51,414 bases of DNA, taken from positions 42,528 to 93,941 of the forward strand of contig DHZF01000094.1 of assembly GCA_002414505.1 (NCBI GenBank). Direction: 5' to 3'. This document shows positions 35,871 through 44,105 of this stretch, in pieces (position 1 is the stretch's first letter; each line of letters opens with the position of its first letter). Position numbers and translations under genes: made by a program. Under the pieces are notes generated by a model. That model made no database searches and was not told where the DNA came from. It saw only the letters and a program-made list of their open reading frames with translations. Origin of the DNA: Hyphomonas sp. UBA5111 (GTDB lineage: Bacteria; Pseudomonadota; Alphaproteobacteria; Caulobacterales; Hyphomonadaceae).

Positions 35871-36480
35871 GCTTGAGCTCCCTCACGATCAAAATCACGC
35901 CTGACCCACCAGTGCGACTTGGAATCGCCTCATAGGCGAAGTTCCATCTTTGTTGGGCGTCCGTCAATTCTTCTTTCCAGCGTTCGCCCTTGAGAAAAAC
36001 CCCTGTTGCGCCGTTTTCCATCCAGGGCGCTGCGTAATCGAGCAATTTCGGAAGCGGCGCAAATGCCCGGGCCGTGACAATATCCGCTGTTGAGGCCTGT
36101 GCGTCCTCGATGCGGCCCTGATAGACTGATGCATTCAGCCCTGCCGCTACGATGGCGGCGCGAAGAAATGCGCATTTCTTCCCAACACTCTCCATCATCG
36201 TCACATGACCCTCCGGCCGCGCCGCTGAAGTCACGAGTCCTGGAAAACCCGCGCCGGAACCTAAATCCACACAATGCGTAGTTTCAGGGATAAACGGGAG
36301 AATCTGGAAAGAATCTGCCACATGGCGGGTCCATATCTGCGGCCACTCCTGCGGCCCGATCAGATTTGATCGTTGTCGCCACGCGTCGAGGGTTAAGATC
36401 ACGGCGTCTAATCTTTCCGATGTTTCACGTGAAACATCGAATTCAGCCAAAAAGGCCGCGCGGTCTTCGGAATTCATCAT
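35863..36480 (-). CDS. 16S rRNA (guanine-N7) methyltransferase RsmG
   Basis: RsmG (GidB) methylates G527 of 16S rRNA. The 205-residue product has the SAM-binding VDLGSGAGFPGL motif near residue 71 and the ARAFAPLPKLLDYA segment near 138. A perfect parS site (36421-36436) lies inside its coding sequence and encodes DVSRET near residue 16. Two ATG codons in tandem (36480 and 36477) are possible starts. It overlaps parA by eight bases and follows mnmG by five. Confidence 0.96.
   Translation of the reverse strand: MMNSEDRAAFLAEFDVSRETSERLDAVILTLDAWRQRSNLIGPQEWPQIWTRHVADSFQILPFIPETTHCVDLGSGAGFPGLVTSAARPEGHVTMMESVGKKCAFLRAAIVAAGLNASVYQGRIEDAQASTADIVTARAFAPLPKLLDYAAPWMENGATGVFLKGERWKEELTDAQQRWNFAYEAIPSRTGGSGVILIVRELKRG
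36421..36436. promoter_or_regulatory. parS site 1
   Basis: TGTTTCACGTGAAACA is a perfect 16-bp palindrome identical to the bacterial parS consensus bound by ParB. It lies within the rsmG coding region, about 7.5 kb from the putative origin. Confidence 0.95.
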
Positions 36481-36485
36481 GAGAG

Positions 36486-38351
36486 TTAACCGGCTTTCTT
36501 GCGGCGCTTAACATATCCCAGAAGCGCGGTCAGAGCGCCGGGCGTCACGCCTTCAATCCGTCCAGCCTGACCAAGAGTCGACGGGCGGACAGCTTCCAGT
36601 TTCTGGCGGACTTCATTCGACAAGCCGCCAATCCCCAAATAATCGAGATCAGATGGGATCATCAGATCCTCATCACGCCGAAGTGCGGCAACATCTGCCG
36701 CCTGGCGTTCGAGATATGAGGAATAAAGCGCTTCAATTTCGATCTGGCTCCCAATCTCATTGGATATCTCCAATACGTCCGGCCAGACAGAGCCGAGCGT
36801 TTTCAGATTGATGTCCTTGTAAGAGAGATATTCCCACGCAGACCTCACACGGCCATCCTGATTCACCGACCAGCCGGCTTGCGCCGCCTTTGCGGGGGAC
36901 AGGGTCAGCGATTTTAGGATATCCCGGGCGGATTCGAGGGCCCGGTGTTTCACGTGAAACACGTCTGCCCGGTCAGACCCGACACACCCGGCGGCAATAC
37001 CCTTTTCGGTCAGACGCTGGTCGGCATTATCCGCCCGTAGTGCCAAGCGGTATTCCGCGCGTGAGGTGAACATCCGATAGGGCTCGGTTACACCGCGCGT
37101 GACAAGATCATCAATCAGGACGCCAATATAGGCTTCCGCCCGGTCAAAAATGACGGGGTCTTTTCCAGCAGTGGCCCGAGCCGCATTCAATCCGGCGACG
37201 AGGCCCTGTGCTCCGGCTTCTTCATATCCCGTGGTGCCATTGATCTGACCCGCGAGATAGAGGCCGGGCAAAACCTGAACTTCGAGCGCCGTCGACAAGG
37301 CCCGGGGATCGACATAATCATATTCGATCGCATAGGCATGTTGGAGAATCTTGGCCTCCTCAAGCCCAGGGATGGTCCGCAGGAAACGATCTTGTATCTC
37401 TTCCGGCAAGGAGGTCGAGATTCCGTTTGGATAGACGGTGTGATCGTCCAAGCCTTCCGGTTCCAGGAATATCTGGTGACGATCCTTGTCAGCGAAGCGA
37501 TGAACCTTGTCTTCAATGGACGGGCAATAACGCGGTCCACGGCCAGCAATGGCGCCGGAATAGACGGCAGACTGCTCGATATTCTCCGCAATGATTGCGT
37601 GGGTTTCGGGTGTCGTCCAGGTGATGCCACACTGAACCTGAGGCACAGTAATCGCGTCCGTCAGATAGGAAAACGGGATCGGCTGTTCATCAGCGGGCTG
37701 CATTTCCAGACGGTCCCAGGCGATTGTCCGGCCATCGAGACGGGCAGGTGTCCCCGTCTTCAAGCGGCCCATCGGCAGGCCAAGCCCATAGAGCCGGTCC
37801 GATAGGCCAATTGCAGGCGCTTCACCGACACGGCCGGCAGGAATACGTTTTGCGCCGATATGGATAATGCCTTTCAGGAAGGTGCCTGTCGTAATCACGA
37901 CAGAAGGCGCACGATAGATCTCGGCCTTCAGACCAATCACGCCCGCGACGTGATTGTCCTCCACGATCAGGTCTTCAGCCCCATCCTCGATGATTGTGAG
38001 GTTTGGATAGTCGGCAAGCTCCGCCTGCATGGCATCGCGATAGAGTTTCCGGTCAATCTGGGAGCGTGGCCCCCAGACGGCCGGGCCCTTGGACCGGTTC
38101 AGCATCCGAAACTGAATGCCCGCCTTGTCCGCAAGACGTCCCATTAACCCGTCGAGCGCATCAATCTCGCGCACGAGATGGCCCTTGCCCAGTCCGCCAA
38201 TCGCGGGATTGCAACTCATCTCGCCGATGGTCGCGCGCTTGTGGGTGACGAGCGCCGTACGCGCACCCGTGCGCGCCGCAGCCGCAGCCGCTTCGCAGCC
38301 GGCATGACCGCCGCCCACCACAATTACATCAAACTGGTTCATCTCGCTCAT
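36486..38351 (-). CDS. tRNA uridine-5-carboxymethylaminomethyl modification enzyme MnmG
   Basis: MnmG (GidA) is the FAD-dependent partner of MnmE in making cmnm5U at the wobble base of several tRNAs. The 621-residue product has the FAD motif [10 protein letters not shown] near residue 13, the conserved [22 protein letters not shown] region near 47-68, and a C-terminal helical domain that binds MnmE. A perfect parS site (36946-36961) lies in the coding sequence and encodes VFHVKH near residue 466. It sits between mnmE and rsmG, as in most alphaproteobacteria. Confidence 0.98.
   Translation of the reverse strand: MSEMNQFDVIVVGGGHAGCEAAAAAARTGARTALVTHKRATIGEMSCNPAIGGLGKGHLVREIDALDGLMGRLADKAGIQFRMLNRSKGPAVWGPRSQIDRKLYRDAMQAELADYPNLTIIEDGAEDLIVEDNHVAGVIGLKAEIYRAPSVVITTGTFLKGIIHIGAKRIPAGRVGEAPAIGLSDRLYGLGLPMGRLKTGTPARLDGRTIAWDRLEMQPADEQPIPFSYLTDAITVPQVQCGITWTTPETHAIIAENIEQSAVYSGAIAGRGPRYCPSIEDKVHRFADKDRHQIFLEPEGLDDHTVYPNGISTSLPEEIQDRFLRTIPGLEEAKILQHAYAIEYDYVDPRALSTALEVQVLPGLYLAGQINGTTGYEEAGAQGLVAGLNAARATAGKDPVIFDRAEAYIGVLIDDLVTRGVTEPYRMFTSRAEYRLALRADNADQRLTEKGIAAGCVGSDRADVFHVKHRALESARDILKSLTLSPAKAAQAGWSVNQDGRVRSAWEYLSYKDINLKTLGSVWPDVLEISNEIGSQIEIEALYSSYLERQAADVAALRRDEDLMIPSDLDYLGIGGLSNEVRQKLEAVRPSTLGQAGRIEGVTPGALTALLGYVKRRKKAG
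36946..36961. promoter_or_regulatory. parS site 2
   Basis: This is a second perfect copy of TGTTTCACGTGAAACA, 525 bp from the first, within mnmG. Extra flanking symmetry (G before, C after) extends the palindrome to 18 bp. Confidence 0.95.
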
Positions 38352-38418
38352 GGCGCTACTTCGGATCCGGGTTTCAGAAAGGCGCTATATAGCGGCTCGA
38401 CGCCTCAAACCCTAGGGG

Positions 38419-39753
38419 TCATTTGCCGATGCAGAACTGGGAGAACACCGCGCCGAGCACATCTTCCACACCCACCGAGCCCACGACCGCGCCCAGATGC
38501 CGGATCGCCAGGCGTACATCTTCAGCGGCAAGTTCCGGACCGGTACCATGCTCCAGAGCTTCGCGTGCCGCGATGAGACAGGATAGCCCGTCAACGAGAC
38601 GCGCCCGGTGACGCGCCCGCGTAATCACGGGAGCTTCAACAGATGCGGCCTTGTTGGAGATGAAATCCGCCAGCGCCTTTTCGAGTTCCGGCACGCCATA
38701 GCCGTCTTTCGCGGAGATCTTGTGGTCGTATTCTGGCAGTCCGGACGCCAGATCGGCATCGGCCTTGTTTACCACCACCATATCCGTCGATTGGCGGAAG
38801 GGGGAGGACAACACCCCCAGCTCCGGGGCACTTCCGTCAACCATGAACAGGCGCAAATCCGCCTCGGCCGCGACTCGCTCTGCGCGGCGGACGCCTTCAG
38901 CTTCGATTTCGTCCTCTGTTTCTCGCAGGCCTGCCGTGTCCGACAGCCAGACGATTTGGCCCCCCATGACACGGCGCACTTCGATCACATCCCGGGTTGT
39001 GCCGGGGCGGGACGTCACTATGGCAGCATCGCGACGCGCAAGCCGGTTGAGCAGGGTGGATTTGCCGGCATTCGGCGCGCCGATAATCGCAATGCGAAAG
39101 CCGTCACGGATCTTCTCTCCGATCCCCCGGTCGCCAAGCGCTTCCTCGATTTCGTGGATCAGTCGCGTCAGTTTCCGGATGACCGGCGCCGTCGTTTCTT
39201 CCGGCGCATCTTCCTCGTCCGGGAAATCCACAACAACTTCGACCAGGGCAAGTATGCCTGTCAGGTCTGCGCGCCACTGGTCATACTGTTCGGTAAGACC
39301 GCCCGTCAGCTGGCGCAGGGCCTGCGCTTTCTGGGCATTGGTCTCGGCTTCAATGATGTCGGCCACGCCTTCGGCCTCGGTCAGGTCGATCTTGCCCGCT
39401 TCAAAGGCGCGGCGTGTGAATTCGCCCGGCTCCGCGAGGCGCACACCTGGCTCACTCGTCAGTGTACTGATTGCATGAGTAATGACCGCCGGGCCGCCGT
39501 GAAGATAAAGCTCCAGCGTGTCTTCGCCCGTATAGGAATGCGGCCCCGGCATGAAGACAGCGAGGCCCTCATCAATGAGGTTGCCGTCTTCATCGCGAAA
39601 CTTGGTCAGCGTCGCGCGGCGCGGTTCGGGAAGGCCGCAATCGAGCAGGGCGCCTGCCAGTTTCCAGATCCGGTCCCCGGAGAGCCGGATAATGCAGATC
39701 GCAGCAGGGGGCTGGCCCGAGGCGAGGGCGCAGATCGTGTCGCGCTCGCTCAT
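38419..39753 (-). CDS. tRNA modification GTPase MnmE
   Basis: MnmE (TrmE) is the GTPase partner of MnmG. The 444-residue product has the N-terminal formyl-THF-binding domain (IRLSGDR near residue 23, YTGEDTLELYLHGG near 75) and helical domains. The G domain has GAPNAGKS near residue 229 (G1) and DTAGLRE near 275 (G3), and the C-terminal CIGK tail holds the functionally needed Cys. It starts 16 bp after rho and is separated from mnmG by 67 bp. Confidence 0.98.
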   Translation of the reverse strand: MSERDTICALASGQPPAAICIIRLSGDRIWKLAGALLDCGLPEPRRATLTKFRDEDGNLIDEGLAVFMPGPHSYTGEDTLELYLHGGPAVITHAISTLTSEPGVRLAEPGEFTRRAFEAGKIDLTEAEGVADIIEAETNAQKAQALRQLTGGLTEQYDQWRADLTGILALVEVVVDFPDEEDAPEETTAPVIRKLTRLIHEIEEALGDRGIGEKIRDGFRIAIIGAPNAGKSTLLNRLARRDAAIVTSRPGTTRDVIEVRRVMGGQIVWLSDTAGLRETEDEIEAEGVRRAERVAAEADLRLFMVDGSAPELGVLSSPFRQSTDMVVVNKADADLASGLPEYDHKISAKDGYGVPELEKALADFISNKAASVEAPVITRARHRARLVDGLSCLIAAREALEHGTGPELAAEDVRLAIRHLGAVVGSVGVEDVLGAVFSQFCIGK

Positions 39754-39769
39754 GGCCAGGCTCGCTCCG

Positions 39770-41059
39770 CTAGTTCTTCATCGCTTCGAAGAACTCATCA
39801 TTGTTCTTCGTCTGACGCAATTTATCCAACAGGAAGTCGATGGCATCATTCGTGCCCATCGGACCGAGGATACGGCGCAGGATATAGATCTTGGACAGCT
39901 GGTCGGCTGGTGTGATCAGTTCTTCTTTCCGCGTACCGGACTTCATGATGTCGATAGCCGGGAAGGTCCGCTTGTCGGCTATTTTGCGATCCAGCACGAC
40001 TTCGGAGTTACCCGTACCTTTGAATTCCTCGAAGATGACTTCGTCCATGCGGCTGCCGGTATCAATCAGGGCCGTCGCAACAATGGTCAGGGAGCCGCCA
40101 TTCTCAACGTTCCGCGCGGCGCCGAAGAAGCGCTTCGGACGCTGCAGGGCATTGGCATCCACACCCCCGGTCAGCACCTTGCCGGAGCTTGGCACGGTCG
40201 TGTTGTAGGCGCGGCCGAGACGCGTGATCGAGTCGAGCAGGATGACCACGTCGCGCTTGTGCTCGACGAGACGCTTGGCTTTTTCGATGACCATTTCAGC
40301 GACCTGGACGTGACGGGTTGCCGGCTCGTCAAAGGTCGAAGCGACAACTTCGCCCTTCACGGTGCGGCGCATGTCGGTGACTTCTTCCGGACGTTCATCG
40401 ATCAGCAGGACGATCAGGTAACATTCCGGGTGATTTTCCTCGATGGCCGAGGCGATGTTCTGCAGCAGCACCGTCTTACCTGTCCGCGGCGGCGCAACGA
40501 TCAGGGCGCGCTGGCCCTTACCGATCGGTGCAACGATATCGATGACCCGGCCGGAGCGATCCTTGCGGGTCGGGTCATTGCTTTCCATGCGCAGGCGCTC
40601 TTCAGGATAGAGCGGCGTAAGGTTGTCGAAGTGGACTTTCTTGTTGGCCTTGTCCGGCTCTTCGAAATTGATCCGCGACACGTCCGTCAGGGCAAAGTAG
40701 CGCTCACTGTCCTGCGGCGCGACGATCGGGCCTTCGACCGTATCACCGGTGCGGATATTGCCCTTCTTCAGGACTTCCGGGCTGACATAGATGTCGTCCG
40801 GACCTGGCAGATAGTTGGATTCCGGCGAGCGCAGGAAACCGAAGCCATCGGTAAGCACTTCCAGCACGCCCTGGCCGGTGATTTCCACTTCACTGTCAGC
40901 GAGTTCCTTGAGGATGGCGAACAACATGTCCTGCGTCCGCATGGACGAGGCATTCTCGATCTCAAGCTCCTCGGCATAAGCGAGCAGTTCCTCCGGCGAC
41001 TTCGCCTTGAGGTCGCTGAGTTTCACACTGGTGATGTCGTCGAGCATGGAAGATGCCAT
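39770..41059 (-). CDS. Transcription termination factor Rho
   Basis: Rho is a hexameric RNA-dependent ATPase. The 429-residue product has an N-terminal helix-extension-helix part, the cold-shock-like RNA-binding domain ([20 protein letters not shown] near residue 70), Walker A APPRTGKT near residue 186 and the [14 protein letters not shown] loop near 273. The ATG at 41059 is my choice; another lies four codons downstream, and the frame extends upstream without family-like sequence. It belongs to the leftward origin-proximal cluster after hemJ. Confidence 0.97.
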   Translation of the reverse strand: MASSMLDDITSVKLSDLKAKSPEELLAYAEELEIENASSMRTQDMLFAILKELADSEVEITGQGVLEVLTDGFGFLRSPESNYLPGPDDIYVSPEVLKKGNIRTGDTVEGPIVAPQDSERYFALTDVSRINFEEPDKANKKVHFDNLTPLYPEERLRMESNDPTRKDRSGRVIDIVAPIGKGQRALIVAPPRTGKTVLLQNIASAIEENHPECYLIVLLIDERPEEVTDMRRTVKGEVVASTFDEPATRHVQVAEMVIEKAKRLVEHKRDVVILLDSITRLGRAYNTTVPSSGKVLTGGVDANALQRPKRFFGAARNVENGGSLTIVATALIDTGSRMDEVIFEEFKGTGNSEVVLDRKIADKRTFPAIDIMKSGTRKEELITPADQLSKIYILRRILGPMGTNDAIDFLLDKLRQTKNNDEFFEAMKN

Positions 41060-41209
41060 GGATGAATTCCGGATAAGGGGCTTCTGTAATGAATGCAGGA
41101 GCCGGATTTTGAAATCGGGGGGTCTTCGCCCGCGCAAGGACTGCGCAGCGGTTTCGGTGCATATGGGGCCAGAAGGCCCAAATCGTCAAGGGGGCGGGCG
41201 CTGAGGCGC

Positions 41210-41638
41210 CTAGAACGGCCGGACGATGACCATGATGACAATCCCGATCAACAGGAGAAACGGCACCTCGTTCAGCATTCGCAGGCGCTTGGCCGTGATG
41301 CCATCACCGCCGCGGTCAATCTTCTTGCCGATGCCGATGAAATAGCCATGAAGGCCGGACACGATCAGGACGAGCAACAGTTTCACATGCATCCAGGGCA
41401 TGCTGAGCAGGGATGGGTTCAGCCACAACATGGTCAGGCCGAAAATCCAGACCAGGACAAGGCTGGGATTCAGGATGATCTTGCGCAATCTGTTCGAGGC
41501 ATCCTTCATCGTCTCGAACAAGGGTTCGCCCGGCTTGCTGGAGAGCTGGTGAATCTTGTAACGTGGATAAACCAGCAAGCCTGCCATCAGCGCGATCACG
41601 AACACGAGATGGGCGGCTTTTACCCAGAGATACAGCAT
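41210..41638 (-). CDS. HemJ-type protoporphyrinogen IX oxidase
   Basis: HemJ oxidises protoporphyrinogen IX in organisms lacking HemG and HemY. The 142-residue product has four predicted membrane helices. The conserved His in WVKAAHLVFV (near residue 10) and the conserved KLLLVLIVSGLHGYF segment near 85 are present. Its ATG overlaps the hemH stop (TGATG on the minus strand), so it is coupled to ferrochelatase, the next enzyme of the pathway. The frame extends 26 codons upstream, but only inside hemH. Confidence 0.9.
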   Translation of the reverse strand: MLYLWVKAAHLVFVIALMAGLLVYPRYKIHQLSSKPGEPLFETMKDASNRLRKIILNPSLVLVWIFGLTMLWLNPSLLSMPWMHVKLLLVLIVSGLHGYFIGIGKKIDRGGDGITAKRLRMLNEVPFLLLIGIVIMVIVRPF

Positions 41639-42720
41639 CAGGCATTTTCCTTGCTGACAGGATTGGCACGCTGGCCCACTTTCGGATGGGGCATGCGGTT
41701 CGGGCACTTCTTCCAATCGGTCGGACAGAGCCGGGAGCCGGCACAGGACCGGATCGTCTGGTCTTCGGAGAGTGTTTGCAGAACCTCGTCGCGCAGCATG
41801 GAAATGAATTCCTCATTCACGCCCAGCGCTTCGACCCGCGTATAGCTCGCGGCGCCATGCTGTTCGGCGACGAGGCGATATTCCTCACCCAGTTCGACCA
41901 GGGTTTCGATATGTTCGGAGACAAAGGCGATCGGCGCGATCAGGATGTTCTTACCATCCTTTGCGGCTTTCTCGACTTCTTCTTCGGTTGGCGGACCGAT
42001 CCATTTCAGCGGTCCGACGCGCGACTGGTAGCAGGGCACGATTTCCCAATCAGACGGCACGCGACCAGCAATCATCTCGGCCATGGTTTCGCACTGCCAT
42101 TGATAAGGGTCCCCATCCTTCACGATCTTTTCGGGCAGTCCATGCGCGGACAGCAACAGCCGGACATTGCCCGGCTCGCCTGCGGCTTTGTGGGCTTTCA
42201 TGATCTGATCGACATGCGCCGAAATCAGCCCTTCGGCGAATGGGTAACAACAGATCGTCTTGGCCGGACCCTTGTAGGCCTTGTTCCAGGCTGTGAGGGA
42301 CGAACCCGTCGTGGTCGTGGAGAATTGCGGATAGAGCGGCAGCAGGATCACGTCATCTGCGCCCCAGGCTTTCACTTCGGTTGCGGCTTCTTCCGTGAAA
42401 GGGTGCCAGTAGCGCATGGCGATGAAACAGCGGACCTCGTCGTCCGGCAACTTTTCCGTGAGAGCAGCGGTAAGAGCCTCAGCTTGTTTTTCCGTTTCCG
42501 GCAGCAGGGGCGAACCGCCGCCGGCATCCATCATGGCGTAGTTCTTGATAACCGACGGGGCGCGGGTTGTGGAGATGAGCCGAGCCAGGAACCAGCGTAC
42601 GGGCAGGGGCGCCGTAATGATGGCCGGATCCCGGAAAAGATTCTTCAGGAAGGGCTGCACGGTCTTGTCTGAATCCGGTCCTCCCAGATTGAACAGAACA
42701 ATAGCGATCTTGCGGCCCAT
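41638..42720 (-). CDS. Ferrochelatase HemH
   Basis: HemH inserts ferrous iron into protoporphyrin IX. The 360-residue product shows LFNLGGP at the N-terminus, the active-site SAHGLPEK near residue 191 and VSEHIETL near 265. The C-terminal extension carries a cluster of cysteines (SCAGSRLCPTDWKKCPN), consistent with a [2Fe-2S] cluster reported for some bacterial ferrochelatases. It lies five bases after hemE and is coupled to hemJ, so three late haem genes are together at the origin. Confidence 0.96.
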   Translation of the reverse strand: MGRKIAIVLFNLGGPDSDKTVQPFLKNLFRDPAIITAPLPVRWFLARLISTTRAPSVIKNYAMMDAGGGSPLLPETEKQAEALTAALTEKLPDDEVRCFIAMRYWHPFTEEAATEVKAWGADDVILLPLYPQFSTTTTGSSLTAWNKAYKGPAKTICCYPFAEGLISAHVDQIMKAHKAAGEPGNVRLLLSAHGLPEKIVKDGDPYQWQCETMAEMIAGRVPSDWEIVPCYQSRVGPLKWIGPPTEEEVEKAAKDGKNILIAPIAFVSEHIETLVELGEEYRLVAEQHGAASYTRVEALGVNEEFISMLRDEVLQTLSEDQTIRSCAGSRLCPTDWKKCPNRMPHPKVGQRANPVSKENA

Positions 42721-42725
42721 GAGTC

Positions 42726-43757
42726 CTAGCCCTTTCGAATGATTTCCAGCACGCGCTCGACATGCGCGATCGGTGTTTCCGGCCGGATGCCATGTCCGAG
42801 ATTGAACACGTGCGGCCGACCTTTGTAGGCTGAGATAAGTTCGCGAACCCGGTCGTCGAGTCTCGAACCGCCTTCAATGAGCAGCAGTGGGTCAAGATGT
42901 CCCTGTACCGGGAAACCCGCGGGCAGGGCGCTGTTCACGAAGGATGGCACGGCCGCGGTGTCGAGGCCGACAGCTGTGACGCCTGTCTCCTGGACATATT
43001 CCGGAAGCATCGCTGCGGCCCCGCGCGGGAACCCGATGATCGGCACGGTGATGCCCATCTCCCGCAGGCGCGCAACCAGCTTCTTTGTCGGCGCAATGAT
43101 GACTTCCCGGAAGATATTGTTCGGAAGGCCCTCGGCCCAGCTGTCAAACAGCATCAGGGCATCTGCACCGGCTTCAACCTGCGCCGCCATATAGTGCGCG
43201 GTGGCATCACTGATGAGGTCAAGCACGGCAGCGAGTTCGTCCGGCTTGCCATGAGCCCACCGCCAGGCGAGTGACTTGTCCGTCTTGCCGCGGCCTTCGA
43301 TGGCATACAGCCCAACCGTCCAGGGCGAGCCGGCAAAGCCGATCAGGGCGGTAGTTTCAGGAAGGGATGCTTTCACCCGGGACACGGTTTCATAGACAGG
43401 CGACAACCGATCCGCCGCCTTTTGAGGCGGGACAGCAGCCAGATCCGATGCTTGCTCGATCTGCTGGACGATGGGGCCAACACCTTTTTCGAACCGCACA
43501 CCCAAGCCCATCGCATCAAGGATCAGCAAGATGTCGGCAAACAGGATCGCCGCGTCCATGCCATAACGGCGAACAGGCTGCAGCGTGGCTTCGGCTGCCA
43601 TGGAAGGCGTGTAGCAGAAATCGAGAAAGTCTTTGGCCCGGCCTCTGAGCTCGAGATATTCCGGAAGGTGTCGACCAGCCTGTCGCATCATCCATACCGG
43701 AGGCGGGGAGACCACCTGTCCCTCAAGTACCTGAATCAGCTTAGGCTTGGCGTTCAT
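42726..43757 (-). CDS. Uroporphyrinogen decarboxylase HemE
   Basis: HemE removes four carboxyl groups from uroporphyrinogen III to give coproporphyrinogen III. The 343-residue product has the two family signatures: PPPVWMMRQAGRHLPEY near residue 19 and GFAGSPWTVGLYAIEGRG near residue 146, plus FPRGA near 248. Its start codon faces the putative replication origin, as in Caulobacter, where the origin lies between hemE and the RP001-type gene. It leads a co-directional series hemE-hemH-hemJ-rho. Confidence 0.98.
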   Translation of the reverse strand: MNAKPKLIQVLEGQVVSPPPVWMMRQAGRHLPEYLELRGRAKDFLDFCYTPSMAAEATLQPVRRYGMDAAILFADILLILDAMGLGVRFEKGVGPIVQQIEQASDLAAVPPQKAADRLSPVYETVSRVKASLPETTALIGFAGSPWTVGLYAIEGRGKTDKSLAWRWAHGKPDELAAVLDLISDATAHYMAAQVEAGADALMLFDSWAEGLPNNIFREVIIAPTKKLVARLREMGITVPIIGFPRGAAAMLPEYVQETGVTAVGLDTAAVPSFVNSALPAGFPVQGHLDPLLLIEGGSRLDDRVRELISAYKGRPHVFNLGHGIRPETPIAHVERVLEIIRKG

Positions 43758-43865
43758 GCCTCAGGCCCCCTTCCATCCCAAAATCAAACAAAGCCCGTCA
43801 GGGCGCTTATAACTATTAGACCGTGTAATTCGTGGAGAAAGGCCACACACAGGAATTGTCCAGCT

Positions 43866-43874
43866 AAATCCACA
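43866..43874 (+). promoter_or_regulatory. Weak DnaA-like box 1
   Basis: AAATCCACA differs from the consensus TTATCCACA at the first two positions and keeps the ATCCACA core of Caulobacter-type boxes. It starts a 20-bp unit repeated at 44049. Confidence 0.5.
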
Positions 43875-43887
43875 GGGGAGTCACAGG
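43868..43887 (+). repeat. 20-bp origin repeat, copy 1
   Basis: ATCCACAGGGGAGTCACAGG matches the copy at 44049-44068 in 19 of 20 positions (one G/A change). It joins a DnaA-like core to the GAGTCACAG element with a GANTC methylation site. Confidence 0.85.
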
Positions 43888-43911
43888 GTGTCGCACCCCG
43901 GTAAGGTTTCG

Positions 43912-43948
43912 TTAACTGTCGGTTTTACCGAGGTTAACGAGGGGTTAA
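43912..43948. promoter_or_regulatory. CtrA-type half-site array in origin
   Basis: A perfect TTAA-N7-TTAA site lies at 43934-43948. Another TTAA is at 43912-43915 and a degenerate TTTT at 43923-43926, so half-sites begin at 43912, 43923, 43934 and 43945, exactly 11 bp apart. CtrA dimers would bind on one face of the helix. In Caulobacter CtrA bound to the origin blocks initiation in swarmer cells. Confidence 0.8.
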
Positions 43949-43959
43949 CACCCCAGCTG

Positions 43960-43968
43960 GAGTCACAG
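43960..43968 (+). repeat. GAGTCACAG element, copy 2
   Basis: This copy of GAGTCACAG is flanked as GGAGTCACAGG, the same 11-mer as copies 1 (43877-43887) and 4 (44058-44068). It includes a GANTC site. Confidence 0.8.
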
Positions 43969-44009
43969 GTGCGAACGAAAGGGGATTCTGCCGGAGTCGA
44001 ATTCTCGGG

Positions 44010-44018
44010 CTGTGACTC
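44010..44018 (-). repeat. GAGTCACAG element, inverted copy 3
   Basis: CTGTGACTC on the plus strand is the exact reverse complement of GAGTCACAG. It is the only inverted copy and is followed by a second GANTC (GAATC, 44025-44029). Confidence 0.8.
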
Positions 44019-44046
44019 GATTGTGAATCCATTTGGGGGAATTCCT

Positions 44047-44055
44047 CTATCCACA
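44047..44055 (+). promoter_or_regulatory. DnaA-like box 2
   Basis: CTATCCACA differs from the DnaA consensus TTATCCACA only at the first position. It lies immediately before the fourth GAGTCACAG element. Confidence 0.6.
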
Positions 44056-44068
44056 GAGGAGTCACAGG
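44049..44068 (+). repeat. 20-bp origin repeat, copy 2
   Basis: ATCCACAGAGGAGTCACAGG is the second copy of the unit at 43868-43887, 181 bp away, with one substitution. It again couples a DnaA-like core with GAGTCACAG. Confidence 0.85.
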
Positions 44069-44105
44069 TCTTGTGTGTTTCGCCAACCTCGGCAACACAG
44101 GGGGC

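Larger units (their letters stand above)
43758..44105. other. Probable chromosomal origin of replication (oriC)
   Basis: This 348-bp gap between hemE and the DUF299 gene matches the position of the Caulobacter origin. It contains a short AT-rich tract (43807-43819), two DnaA-like boxes (43866-43874, 44047-44055), a phased CtrA-type array (43912-43948), seven GANTC sites (43878, 43960, 43984, 43994, 44014, 44025, 44059) and four copies of GAGTCACAG. Genes on both sides point away from it, and parS sites with parAB are 6-9 kb to the left. No origin was tested here; the call rests on synteny plus motif content. CtrA repression of initiation and methylation-dependent timing would be expected by analogy. 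Confidence 0.85.
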
